This document shows positions 52,786 to 62,117 of a stretch of DNA of 64,000 nucleotides, piece after piece. Position 1 is the first letter of the stretch, and each line of letters opens with the position of its first letter. The stretch comes from Cafeteria roenbergensis (Eukaryota; Sar; Bigyra; Bicosoecida; Cafeteriaceae): NCBI GenBank assembly GCA_008330645.1, contig VLTN01000001.1:1-64000 (forward strand). Direction: 5' to 3'. The notes beneath the pieces are model-generated. The model was given only the letters and a program-made list of their open reading frames with translations, ran no database searches and was not told where the DNA came from. The translations under genes and the position numbers were made by a program.

Positions 52786-53803
52786 TCAGAGCCCGTTGAT
52801 GACCTCGGTGCCGGTCTTGATGACCTGGTTCACCCCGGCGTTCACGCCAGAGACGACATCGTCGTAGTACTGGCCGACGCCGAACTGCCTGAAGCGGCTG
52901 AATCGCATGTTTGCGGACTCGAAATAGGCCCCGTTGGCGTCCGTGCCGGTCCAGGTCACGAAGATCTTGAGGTCGCAGTCCCCGCCGCTGGTGGACGTGC
53001 ACTGAGTGGGGGACGCGCAGGAGCGGAACGCCGACCCCGCCGTGTTGGGCACGGTGCTCGTGCTGTTGACGAACACGTTCCCCACGCACGAAGCCCCGGC
53101 CTCGTCGCAGAAGTAGCAGCCGTCATCATACACGACGGACTGGGGCACGCCCTGCTCCACGGCAACCACAACCGTGAAGACAGGGATGGTGGTCGTCGCC
53201 ACCGCCGAGCCGCCCGAGACGGTGATGCGCTGGTACATCTTCTGGGGCAGCGCGCGGATGGAGCCCACCGCGACGTCGAACAGCATGAAGTACTCGCCGT
53301 CGGGGAGCGTGCTGTTGGGGTCCACGCTGGCGCCCGTGCCCTGGGCGATGAGCGGGGTTCCGGCCGGGAGACTGGAGCGGCCTGCAAGCGCGGGGCAGGG
53401 CGGGCAGACGACTAGCAAACAACAATTGCGCTCGCCCGAGCAAGCAGCCTTCGGCCACCGGCAGAGACGCAACCACTACAACCCACGCCCGCGCGAGCAG
53501 GCGTGCACCGGGGCGCCGCGGGGCTGCGGCCGGGAGCGCCTGGGCGGCCAGCGCGCGGAGGTTCCAAGTCGCGCCTTGGTGCGCTGTCTCACTGCTGGCG
53601 AGCCGGAAGGCGCTGTACTTGTCGGCCACCGGGTCGAAGAGCGCCCGCGACTTGCCGTTGATGGTGATGCAAAGGTAGGCCTTCTCGCCGATGGTGATCT
53701 TGCCCCCCGCGGGCATCAGGCAGGGCGGCAGGTCGGCGCGCGTGCTCCGAACAAGGAAGGCAGCCAGCGCCGCCGCGGCGACAGCGAGCACGGTGCGAGC
53801 CAT
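52786..53803 (-). CDS. secreted cysteine-containing protein, unidentified
   Basis: Exons 53803-53593 and 53381-52786 (211-bp GTGAG/TGCAG intron, phase 1) give 268 residues. The N-terminus MARTVLAVAAAALAAFLVRS is a signal peptide, probably cleaved before DLPPCLMPAGG. The mature part is beta-rich with about eight cysteines, including CYFCDEAGASC and CASPTQCTSTSGGDC, consistent with disulphides in an extracellular or lumenal protein. NST sites offer N-glycosylation. It has no C-terminal membrane span or KDEL signal. Phrases such as FVTWTGTDANGAYFESANMR look conserved, but no family is recognised. It is head-to-head with the HECT gene (239 bp). Confidence 0.8.
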
Positions 53804-54042
53804 AGCGGATGGGGCGAGCCGGGAAGTCTCGGGGCGGCGCGCTTTCCGCGCGGCGAAGGGAGTTGCTGGAGCGCGCTGGGGGTGGGCGCGCGTCGGCGCG
53901 GGCTCCGTCCACAGTTCGCTGCCGCCCAGGCTCTGCTTCCGCAAGTGCCCGACGCGTTCCTGCAACACTCTCCAGGACGCCTCCCTCGAGGCTGCGGGCT
54001 CGCGGCCACTTGCCCGCCCGACTGTGGGCCGGGGACGCTCCC
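53804..54042. promoter_or_regulatory. shared divergent promoter region, secreted protein / HECT fusion
   Basis: 239 bp between the two start codons; the HECT frame stays open across it from 53809. No TATA box seen. Confidence 0.45.
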
Positions 54043-57000
54043 ATGGAGTCGCAGATCGACCGGGGCTTCCGCCTCGCGTCGTCTGCCTCGACTTTCGAGT
54101 CGATCGGAGACATGACCGCAGCGTACGAACTCTGGATGCAGGCGGCCAACGAGCTCCTGGGCGTGGCGGAGGTGCTGCACGACCAGGACCCTCGCCGATC
54201 CGTGATTATGCAGCACTGCCACGGCTGGATTCAGCGCCTTCGGACGATGGGGCCCGCGCCGCAGCATCCTGGGCACCCCGCGCATGCGGCGGCACAGCCG
54301 TCCGCAGCGGGCTTCCCCCCAGATCACAGCCCCGGCCCGCACGGCGAGGCCGACGCGGCAGCGGCCAGCCCCGTGCCCCCGTCTCATTTCGCGGCCATGG
54401 GCGCGTGGCCCGAGGTGCCAGGGCAGTCGCCGGTGCCGTCCGCGTCTCTGGACGACGCGCAAGACTGGCCCTTGCCGCCCGGGGCCGTGCTGCCGTCGGC
54501 AGCGCCCGCCAGCCAGGTTTGGGATGCCCCTCCCGCGGAGTCGCCCCTTCCTCCCGCGGGGCCGGCGCCTTTGCCAGCGCACGCGCCGGCCGCCCCCCAG
54601 CCGGCCGCGCAGGCGCATTTCGCCGTGTCGGAGGCGGACCTTGCAGCTCTGCTGGACGCAGACGGCGACGCCGCGGGGGACGACGACGACGACGACGACG
54701 AGCTGGCGCTGTACGGGCTGCCCGCTCCGGCCCGTGATGAGGCGGTGGGAGGGCCAGCTGCGCCGGCCGCCCCGCACCTCGGCCTGACGCCGAGCGACGA
54801 CGCGGCTCTGCAGGCAGAGCTGCAGGCGTACCTGGACGCGCCGTTGGCAGGGGGAGGCGCCTCGCCCGAGCCGGCTGGGGGTAGCGAGGCCCGCAGCGAG
54901 GCGGCCGGCGCCTCGGCGGCCGGCGGCGGCGACAGCCACGAGGACGACGAGGACGAGGGAACTGCGCAGCCTGCCGAGGACGCGCCGACGCCCTGCGGGC
55001 GGGAGGGGCCGGGCGAGGAGGGCGGCGATGGCGGGGCGCCCGGGCGGGACCCCGGTGGCGAGATCGGTGCAACGCCTGCGTCCCGAGAGCCGGCCCCAGC
55101 GCCGTCCGCTCCCGGCCCTGGCCCCGGCTCTGCGCCGCCTGGGGGGGGGGATGCGGGGCCGGAGTCTCTGCGCGTGACGGTGCAGCAGCTGGAGGCGGAG
55201 CTGCGAGAGCTCCGTCAGCAGCGCAGCGCCAGCGGCGAGGACTCCTCGGCGGTCGCCGCGGCCGGCATGGACGGTGTCGAGGACATGACCGTCACCTTTC
55301 CAGCGTCCATCCCGGCCGCGGCTGCGCCGGCCGACGAGGCCACGGGCCTCTGGGCCCTGGTGAGGGGCCCCGCTGCCGCCCCCATCTGCGCAGCGCCGCC
55401 CCCCTCCGGCGCGGCTCTGGTGCAGTTGCCGGCTGGCTTGGCGAGCGCGTCGGCGATCCTTCCCGAGTCGTCGCGCTCTGCCGAGGCGTGGATCATCCCA
55501 GCGGCCGCCAGTCCGTTTGCCTGCGCGCGGTTTCGCACGATCGCAAGAGCAGCGGCGCAGGGCGACTCGCTGCTCCGGTGCGTGCAGGGCGCGCTCGTGC
55601 TTCCGCCGCCGCCGCCGCCGTCGTCGTCCCCTGCGAGCGAGGGCGCGTCGGCAGGCGCTGGCCCGGCCTCGGCCGCTGTGGCGCTTCTCGTGGCGCCGCC
55701 CCCTGCCGGCGCCGTCCCGCTTCGCCAGTGGATGGGCAGGCCTGAGCCCGGCAGGGCGGGCGCTGCTGGAGCTGCGGCGGCCGCCAGCGGCGCGGGCGCT
55801 GCTGCCGGCGGCGATGCAGAACACTCCAGCTCTGGCGCCGCTGCCGCTGGCGCCGCCGCCGCTGGCGCCGCCGCTGGCTCCGCCGTTGCCGCCGCTGGAG
55901 GCCGTGGCAACGGGCGCTCCGTCGCGGCGCGCGGTGCGGGGGCGTCCTCGGCGCCGCTAGCGTGCGGGCGACCTGCGGCGGAGGTGCGAGCTGTCTTCGC
56001 CCAGCTGCTGCAGGCGCTGGCTAGGCTCCACGCCGTGGGGCTTGCTGGCTGCCTGGATGCAGAGACAGTCATGGTCACGCCGGCCGACACGCCAGCCGGG
56101 CTGCCCACCGTCACCGTGCTGCCGGTACCCGCTGGCACGGGCGCGCTCGACTCATGCGCTGCTCCAGAGGCGCAGCAGGTCGCCTCTGCCGGGGCGCCGG
56201 AGGCTGCTGCCGCTGCGGCCGCGCCGGCGGGCATGCTGCCCTGCATCGGCGGCGGCTTTGCATCCCGCCCCGCCGACGTGTTCCTGGTGGCGGGGTGGCT
56301 GCTGGAGGCAACGAGCGGTCGGACGCCGGTGGTGATACCTGGGGAGGACACAGCCAGCGTGCCCGCCGCCTCCCCCGGCCTGTCGCCGTCGGACGGGCGC
56401 GTGCTGGCCACGTTGCTCCGCCCCTGCCTCTCCGCCTCCCCCGCCGACCGCCCGTCCGCGGCGGACGTCTGCCGGCACGGGTGGTTCCTCCGGTCGCGGG
56501 AGGACGACCTTGTGGCCTCGGGCGCGGTGGCGTCGCGGGAGAGCAAGCGGAAGATGCTGCGAGCCTACCTGGCCATGCTGGACGCGTCGCAGGAAGGGGT
56601 GCGCGCCCGCAGGATCACCCTCCGCAGGAGCACCATGTGCCAGCAGCTGCTGGAAGCGGTCTCGCGCCTCAGCCAGACGGAGCTCAGGAACAGGCTAACC
56701 ATCGTCATCGAGAACGAGCCGGGCGTGGACGCGGGGGGGCTGCTCTCAGAGGCCTACAATGCGACCTTCTCGCAGCTGTGCAAGCCCGACGCGCCGGCCA
56801 AGTGCGGCCTCTCCCACCCGATGTTCGTGTGCCAGGAGGCCGCGGCAGAGCCGCTCTTCCTGCCCTACGGGGAGGCCGAGGGGACGGCGACCGCCGGCAT
56901 GCTCAGCGCGCCCGAGCGGCGGCTGTACGAGGGGGTGGGCCGCCTCCTGGCGCGCGCGGTGGCGGACAGGCGCCCCGTGCCAGCCCGGTTCGCGCCCTCG

Positions 57001-57672
57001 CTGTGGAAGTACCTGCTGGGGCTGCCGGTGGTGCTCGCGGACCTGCGAGCGTTCGACCCCAGGCAGGCGGCCTCTCTGGAGCGCTTGCTGGACATGAAGC
57101 CCGAGGCGTTTGAGTACCTCTACCTCGACTTCGAAGGGCTGGCCCCGCGCGGGGGCGACACGCCGGTGACCGCCGCCAACGTGGAGCGGTTCGTGGAGCT
57201 CAAGGCGCGGCAGCAGCTGCTCGGCTCGCGCGTGCACAGGCTCAAGGCCATCCGCGCTGGCTTCGAGGCGCACCCGCTGTCGGGGCCGCTGCTGGTGCTG
57301 TCCCACGCGGAGCTCGTGGGGGCCGTTTGCGGGGCGCAGGAGGTCACTGGACCGCAGGTCGCCGCCAAGCTCCGCTTCTCGGGGTTCCGGGAAGGCTCCA
57401 GCATCCCGCGGCACATGACCGCGGCGGTGAAGGCCCTGTCGCCCGAGCTCTGCAGCAAGCTGCTGCTCTACGTGACGGGTCTATCGGCGCTGCCCGGCCC
57501 GGACAAATCGATCAGAATCGCAGCGGTGGCGCGCACGGGGCAGCTGCCCGAAGCCCACACCTGCTTCTTGCGGCTGGACGTGTGCGACGACAACGCCGAC
57601 GCCGACGAGGTTGCGCGCCGGCTCCGCACCGCAATCGAGCACCTGGCGGACGCTGGCTTCGGCATTGAGTGA
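54043..57672 (+). CDS. MIT-like / pseudokinase-like / HECT E3 ubiquitin ligase fusion
   Basis: The ATG at 54043 gives 1209 residues in one exon. Residues 10-67 (SIGDMTAAYELWMQAANELL) look like a MIT three-helix domain, which binds ESCRT-III tails. A disordered, acidic Ala/Pro/Gly region runs to about 480. Residues 480-815 keep kinase C-lobe phrases: EVRAVFAQLLQALARLHAVG leads to a catalytic-loop position reading LAGCLDAETVMV instead of HRDLKxxN, then ADVFLVAGWLLEATSGRTPV and ASPADRPSAADVCRHGWF. It lacks HRD and DFG, hence pseudokinase. A HECT domain fills about 840-1206: ENEPGVDAGGLLSEAYNATF, GRLLARAVADRRPVPARFAP, LLLYVTGLSALPG, and the catalytic cysteine in LPEAHTCFLRL (Cys1174). A ubiquitin ligase acting on membranes or endosomes is inferred. 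Confidence 0.88.
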   Translation: MESQIDRGFRLASSASTFESIGDMTAAYELWMQAANELLGVAEVLHDQDPRRSVIMQHCHGWIQRLRTMGPAPQHPGHPAHAAAQPSAAGFPPDHSPGPHGEADAAAASPVPPSHFAAMGAWPEVPGQSPVPSASLDDAQDWPLPPGAVLPSAAPASQVWDAPPAESPLPPAGPAPLPAHAPAAPQPAAQAHFAVSEADLAALLDADGDAAGDDDDDDDELALYGLPAPARDEAVGGPAAPAAPHLGLTPSDDAALQAELQAYLDAPLAGGGASPEPAGGSEARSEAAGASAAGGGDSHEDDEDEGTAQPAEDAPTPCGREGPGEEGGDGGAPGRDPGGEIGATPASREPAPAPSAPGPGPGSAPPGGGDAGPESLRVTVQQLEAELRELRQQRSASGEDSSAVAAAGMDGVEDMTVTFPASIPAAAAPADEATGLWALVRGPAAAPICAAPPPSGAALVQLPAGLASASAILPESSRSAEAWIIPAAASPFACARFRTIARAAAQGDSLLRCVQGALVLPPPPPPSSSPASEGASAGAGPASAAVALLVAPPPAGAVPLRQWMGRPEPGRAGAAGAAAAASGAGAAAGGDAEHSSSGAAAAGAAAAGAAAGSAVAAAGGRGNGRSVAARGAGASSAPLACGRPAAEVRAVFAQLLQALARLHAVGLAGCLDAETVMVTPADTPAGLPTVTVLPVPAGTGALDSCAAPEAQQVASAGAPEAAAAAAAPAGMLPCIGGGFASRPADVFLVAGWLLEATSGRTPVVIPGEDTASVPAASPGLSPSDGRVLATLLRPCLSASPADRPSAADVCRHGWFLRSREDDLVASGAVASRESKRKMLRAYLAMLDASQEGVRARRITLRRSTMCQQLLEAVSRLSQTELRNRLTIVIENEPGVDAGGLLSEAYNATFSQLCKPDAPAKCGLSHPMFVCQEAAAEPLFLPYGEAEGTATAGMLSAPERRLYEGVGRLLARAVADRRPVPARFAPSLWKYLLGLPVVLADLRAFDPRQAASLERLLDMKPEAFEYLYLDFEGLAPRGGDTPVTAANVERFVELKARQQLLGSRVHRLKAIRAGFEAHPLSGPLLVLSHAELVGAVCGAQEVTGPQVAAKLRFSGFREGSSIPRHMTAAVKALSPELCSKLLLYVTGLSALPGPDKSIRIAAVARTGQLPEAHTCFLRLDVCDDNADADEVARRLRTAIEHLADAGFGIE

Positions 57673-57980
57673 TGGCGGCGCCGGGAGCGTGGCCCCGACG
57701 GGCCGCGCAATCGTGCAGTGGAATGTTGAACTTCGCTGCAGCGCCTTGGCTGCTTTTGCCCTGCCCGCAGCATGTGCGGCAACACTGGCGCGCTTGCCAC
57801 TCAATCGCTTGCCGCCCCGCGCTCCCCCCGTTTTGGACGGCGGAAGGGGGAATGAACATCTTTGGGGAAACTGCCCGTGTCGGCAGAGCCACTGACGCAC
57901 TGCCAAACTCTGCGGTGGCGGCCACAAGGCAGCACACTCTCGCGGCGGCGTGTCCGCATCGGCACCACAGCAGGGAGAGG
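57673..57980. other. intergenic region
   Basis: 308 bp between tandem plus-strand genes. Nothing recognised, and no clear GT tract. Confidence 0.4.
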
Positions 57981-59352
57981 ATGGATATCGGGGAGCACTG
58001 CTCGCACCCGAGCTGCGGGCGCCGCGGTGAGGCTCCTCCCCGCGCCGGCGTTGCGCGGCTAGCGTGGGCAGGGCGGGAAAGGCCCTCAGGAACGCGGCAT
58101 TGCGTTCCAGAACGGCCTGCCCGTCATTCCTCGCGGAACGGCAGGCCCGCCGGTGAGCCCGCCACCCTCGCCCCGCTGCCCGACTGCATTCCTCCACGCT
58201 GGCCGCTGCCGCGCACGCTCCCCGTGCTGGCGCGCAGACTTCTTGCCGTTCAAGTGCGACGCCTGCGACAACACCTTTTGCCTCGAGCACAGGAGCTATG
58301 ACGCGCATGAGTGCGCCAAGGCTGCAGGCCACGACCGAAAGGTCATCGCCTGCCCGGTTTGCCTGCAGCGCGTGCCGCTTGTGACGGGGGAGGACGTGAA
58401 CGTGACCTTCGAGCGGCACATGGCCAGCTCAGGGTGCAACCCCGAGAGGCGCAGCGCGCAGGGGCGCCGCAAGCCCAAGGCCACGTGCCCTGCCCCGGGG
58501 TGCCGCGCCACCATGGGGCCCTCCAACACCTTCAGGTGTCCGAGTTGCAGTCGCGACGTGTGCTTGGCGCACCGCCAGCCCGAGGCGCACAATTGCGGCG
58601 CGGCCAAGTCAGCGGCTCCGCGGGCAGCGGCTCCCTCTGCGCCCTCGCTGCTCGCCCGTGGCGGGTCCCTCGTCAAGGGCGTGCAGAGCCTCTTTGCCGG
58701 CCCCGCAGCGGCGCCGCCAGCCCGCGCAAGCGCCGCCGCGCCGGCCAAATCGCGGTCAAGCGCTCGCGCTGCTGCCGCGCTCGCCGCTGAAAGCAGGGCT
58801 GCTGAGCGGGCCGCAGAGGCCAAGCGGTCCGCCGATCGGCGCAGGGCTACCACAGCCAGGCCCGCTGCGCCGGGGCCCGGCGCTTCGGGGAGCAGAGCGC
58901 AAGCCACGGCTCCAGTGCGCATGGCTCCGGGAGAGATGTCTGCCCGCTTGCGGGAGGCGGCGGCCGAGCGATATGCCGCGCGCCAGGGCCCCGCTGACGC
59001 CTCGACAAGGCCCCCGAGGGAGGTATGCGAGCAGTGCGGAGCCCGCTTCGCTCGCGTCGAGCAGCTGGTGGCACACGCCATCGACAGGCACGGCATCGCA
59101 GGGGGCGCTCCGGCCCCGGCTCCGGCCCCGGCCCCGGCCTCGGCCGGCTCGTCGGCTCGCCCTGCGGGGGGCGTGGGCGGCGGCTCCATGGAAGTATGCC
59201 CGCGCTGTGGCCAGCGGTTTCGCGAGATCAGCGCCCTCATCGCGCACTGCGAGCCCGGCGGCGGCTGCGCCGGAGCCGGCGGGCCGCGCGCTGACGCCAG
59301 GGGTGCTCCGAGGGCGGCGGCTGCTGGGCAGAGCGACTGCAGCGTAATGTGA
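57981..59352 (+). CDS. AN1-type zinc finger protein with two C2H2 fingers and a CaaX end (AIRAP/AIRAPL-like)
   Basis: Exons 57981-58026 and 58238-59352 (211-bp GTGAG/CGCAG intron, phase 1) give 386 residues. The splice completes the first AN1 finger: EHCSHPSCGRRDFLPFKCDA, then CDNTFCLEHRSYDAHEC. A second AN1 follows at about 104-145 (CPAPGCRATMG...CPSCSRDVCLAHRQPEAHNC). This tandem is the plan of ZFAND2 proteins (AIRAP/AIRAPL), which work with the proteasome and p97 on stressed or ER-derived proteins. Here two C2H2-like fingers follow (CEQCGARFARVEQLVAHAID and CPRCGQRFREISALIAHCE). The last residues CSVM form a CaaX box; Met at X predicts farnesylation, and animal AIRAPL is also prenylated. 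No ubiquitin-interacting motif was seen. Confidence 0.88.
59114..59145 (+). repeat. CCGGCC/CCGGCT-type hexanucleotide repeat, Ala-Pro in frame
   Basis: Short run of GGCCCC-type units coding for alternating Ala-Pro in the AN1 protein linker. Confidence 0.85.
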
Positions 59353-59570
59353 CCGGGCTGGCTGATGGTGGGGGCGCGGCGGGGTCTGGTGCTCGCTGGG
59401 GCGGGGGCGGGTGTGTTTTGTATTACGTAAGCGTGTGCGTGTGCGTGTGAGGGGTGCACTGTACTTTGCGTGCGTTCAACACAAATCGGCGGCTGTGAGC
59501 AACAAGGGTGTTGCCCGAACCGCTTTGCAGCAAGCCACCTGACGCGGCCTGTCCCGCTCTCCCGTGGCTC

Positions 59571-60533
59571 TCACTCTGCGACGGGGCGCCCCCCCAGCCG
59601 CGCCACCTCCGTCTCAAGCGTTGCCAGGCGGCCTTCCACGCGTGAGAGCCGCGCCAAAACCCGCCCCTCTGAGGCCGCGAGCAGCGACGCAACTCTCTCC
59701 AGCAGCGCCTCGGACGCCGGGGGTTCCGCACCCCGCGAAGCGGCCGACCCCGCCCCAGCCCCGCCACCGCCGCCCTGGCCCGTGCTGCTCCCAGCGCTGG
59801 CGGCCGGCGCAGTGGGCGCGGCGGCCGGAGCGCCAGGGCGGGCGGCGCCGGAGGAGTGCGGCGGCAGAGCAGGCGGGCCTGGCCCGGCACCGGCCGTCCG
59901 CGCTGCGGCGTGCATCACGTGCATGGCTTGCCGGGGAATCGTTCCCCCGGCCCGGCCCAGGGACATCATCAGCTGCAGCGCCGCCTGCGTGCTGGCCGCG
60001 GCCGACGCCTTGGATGCCGCTGCAAGCTCAGGCGCCTCCACGACGATGAGCTCAATGAGGGCGACGTCGACCCTGCCTTCTGCGGCTGGGCGGAGGAGGC
60101 GCAACTTTACGGCCGAAGCGCCGGCGCCGGGCGCGCCGCCCGGCCCCGCCTTGGCGGCCCAAGCCGCCGCCTGCATGCCATCGTCGGCGACGACTGCACC
60201 GCGAACCGTGCCAACGTACTGGAACGAGAGGCCGAGGACAGCCGCCGGGTCGTCTGGGAGCGGGTCTGCCTGCGGCTTCAAAACGCTCAGCTCCACCACT
60301 GCGGCGCTCGACCGCACCCGCGCCCCGACCAGGCGGGCGCTGCCACTGGGGAGCCCGACCACAATGTCGCAGCGCGGGGGTCGCCCGCCGGCGGCAGCCA
60401 CCTCCGGCAGTGTCAGCGCGCAGGGCGAGATCGCGTCGGCTGCGCCTCTTGCCTGTCCGGCCGCCCGCACCGTCACGGGAACCCGGGCCTCGCCCGGTAT
60501 CCTCCAGGCGGTCACAACGCGGGGTGACGCCAT
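59571..60533 (-). CDS. unidentified protein with C-terminal coiled coil, weakly PAAT (C10orf88)-like
   Basis: The ATG at 60533 (MASPRVVTAWRIPGEA) gives 320 residues. The first 160 residues look like a beta-sandwich (DIVVGLPSGSARLVGARVRS, LGLSFQYVGTVRGAVV, VKLRLLRPAAEGRVDVALIE). A helical segment (AALQLMMSLGRAGGTIPRQA), a Gly/Ala/Pro linker and a C-terminal coiled coil (ALLERVASLLAASEGRVLAR, RVEGRLATLETEVARL) follow. This order is reminiscent of the ATPase PAAT family, but no decisive motif is seen. It is the middle member of a converging cluster, about 218 bp from the AN1 gene stop. Confidence 0.6.
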   Translation of the reverse strand: MASPRVVTAWRIPGEARVPVTVRAAGQARGAADAISPCALTLPEVAAAGGRPPRCDIVVGLPSGSARLVGARVRSSAAVVELSVLKPQADPLPDDPAAVLGLSFQYVGTVRGAVVADDGMQAAAWAAKAGPGGAPGAGASAVKLRLLRPAAEGRVDVALIELIVVEAPELAAASKASAAASTQAALQLMMSLGRAGGTIPRQAMHVMHAAARTAGAGPGPPALPPHSSGAARPGAPAAAPTAPAASAGSSTGQGGGGGAGAGSAASRGAEPPASEALLERVASLLAASEGRVLARLSRVEGRLATLETEVARLGGRPVAE

Positions 60534-60837
60534 CGTGCTGCGGCGCTTTGGGACTGGGCCTGCGGCCACCAGTGCCGGGCGCCGCGTTTGCATCACCAAA
60601 CTTGGAGGTTGCTTGTTGGGCGGGATGTTTGGTGGCACAAGCATGTGCAGGAGTGTCGCTGAAAACCAAGCCTCGGTGGCAGGCAGCCGCACCACGCGCG
60701 CCCCTGTGGACGAGAAGCGGACACAATACGCACAACCGGGCAAACAAGGCAAGGCGCCGACCACAGAGCCAAGCTGCCGCAGAGCGGGGCAAGCTCTCGC
60801 ACGCGATCCGGCACCGACCACGAACGCGACACGGTTC
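60534..60837. other. intergenic region between tandem minus-strand genes
   Basis: 304 bp; a weakly CA-rich patch (about 60719-60745) lies downstream of the TMEM19 stop. No gene seen. Confidence 0.35.
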
Positions 60838-61857
60838 TCAGACGAGGGTGCAGCCAGCAAACTGCGTGGCGCCAATGACCGCTCCAACGGCGGCCGCGAG
60901 GAGCGTCGACACCGCCACCGACACGAAGTTCACCGCGTTGTTCGAGAGCACGGGGAACCCCTGCGTGTGCCCCGCTCGCCGGGCAGCGGCGGTCTCGTCG
61001 GCGGACGAGTCCAGCGCCACGATCCGCCCGCCCTTGCTTCCCGCGCTGCCAGCGACAAAGACGGTCTCCTGTAGCGTGGCTCCCAGGCCCGAATCGACCA
61101 TGGAGCCGACGAAGCCGCAAGCGGCGCCGACCGCAGGGAGAAGCTCCCACGCCGCCCCGCACCCTGTGACGGCCCCAAGGACGGACGCAAGGGCACCGAC
61201 AAACAGGCCGCCCGCGCAGCTGGCCGCAGTGCCCAGGAAGCTGACCCCGCCGTTTGTGCCCGGCGGCACCACCCGCAGGCAGCAGGAGGTGACGAGGCGC
61301 GGCCGGCACGGCGACAGAACGCCAAGCTCCGAAGCCCACGTGTCCCCGCACGCGCACGCAAAGTGACCGACGATGGCGCACAGCAGCGCGGTGCGGAGCG
61401 CGGCCGCCGCGCACTCGTCGGGAAGCGCTGTCGCGTGGCCCACCAGCGACTTAACGAGCGCTGCAGTCGGGGCCGGCAGGGGCCCACCCTGCGGCCCCGC
61501 GTCCCCGTCGGTGCCCAGCAGCACCACGTGAGCAACGCTGAGGGCAAGCGCGATGCCGCTGTTGGTCAGGACCTGCCACGCGTCGCGCTGCCCGCCCTCT
61601 TTGAATCCTCGCTCCATTTCCTTCTTTTTGGAGGTGCCAATGCGCGTCAGAATCGTGGAGCTAAAGTAAAACCCGATCAGGACGAGACCAAAGCGCCACG
61701 AGGCCGCAAGCGTCCCGAACCCGACCAGCAGCGCGGCGGCAGCGCCCGACTTGCTGAGCGATCCGCGCTTGAGCCCCCGCCCGGCCATTGCGCCTGCGAT
61801 GACCAGCCCGGCCGCGCAGCGGATCCAGAACCAGCTGCTGAGCTCGAGGTGCTCCAT
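60838..61857 (-). CDS. TMEM19: TMEM19/DUF92 family integral membrane protein
   Basis: The ATG at 61857 (MEHLELSSWFWIRCAAG) gives 339 residues, matching the family's usual length. The signature is clear: LKRGSLSKSGAAAALLVGFG, then FGLVLIGFYFSSTILTRIG followed by KKKEMERGFKEGGQRDAWQV, and later GDTWASELGVLS (family: DTWASE-x-G) and GTNGGVSFLG. Six or so hydrophobic spans are seen. Plant relatives (VTE6) phosphorylate phytyl phosphate for tocopherol synthesis; the role of TMEM19 outside plants is unclear, so only a lipid or isoprenoid link can be suggested. No intron. Confidence 0.9.
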   Translation of the reverse strand: MEHLELSSWFWIRCAAGLVIAGAMAGRGLKRGSLSKSGAAAALLVGFGTLAASWRFGLVLIGFYFSSTILTRIGTSKKKEMERGFKEGGQRDAWQVLTNSGIALALSVAHVVLLGTDGDAGPQGGPLPAPTAALVKSLVGHATALPDECAAAALRTALLCAIVGHFACACGDTWASELGVLSPCRPRLVTSCCLRVVPPGTNGGVSFLGTAASCAGGLFVGALASVLGAVTGCGAAWELLPAVGAACGFVGSMVDSGLGATLQETVFVAGSAGSKGGRIVALDSSADETAAARRAGHTQGFPVLSNNAVNFVSVAVSTLLAAAVGAVIGATQFAGCTLV

Positions 61858-62117
61858 CGCGCAGCCCTGCAGCCCGCTTGAGTGACGAGGCCGCGGGAGA
61901 GTGCGTTGTTGCTTCGACGGTTCGGGCGGGGCATGAGTGGTCGGTGTGCTCTGCCGAACGGAGATGGCGCCTTGGCGGCGCACCAGGGGCACACGAGGGG
62001 AGTGGAACGGGGGCTCACCCAGCCCGCAAACGGCGATGCCTCGCGAGCCGCACACGCGATGGCCGCGGCACACGCGGAGCTCGTGCCAGGGAAGCCGCCG
62101 CCTTGCGGCTGGCAAAA

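Noticed and set aside
55147-57672. HECT part considered as a separate gene from the MIT-like start
   Set aside because: One continuous frame with no in-frame stop or better start, and the acidic linker keeps the same codon style. It remains possible and is listed as the refuting outcome in the finding.
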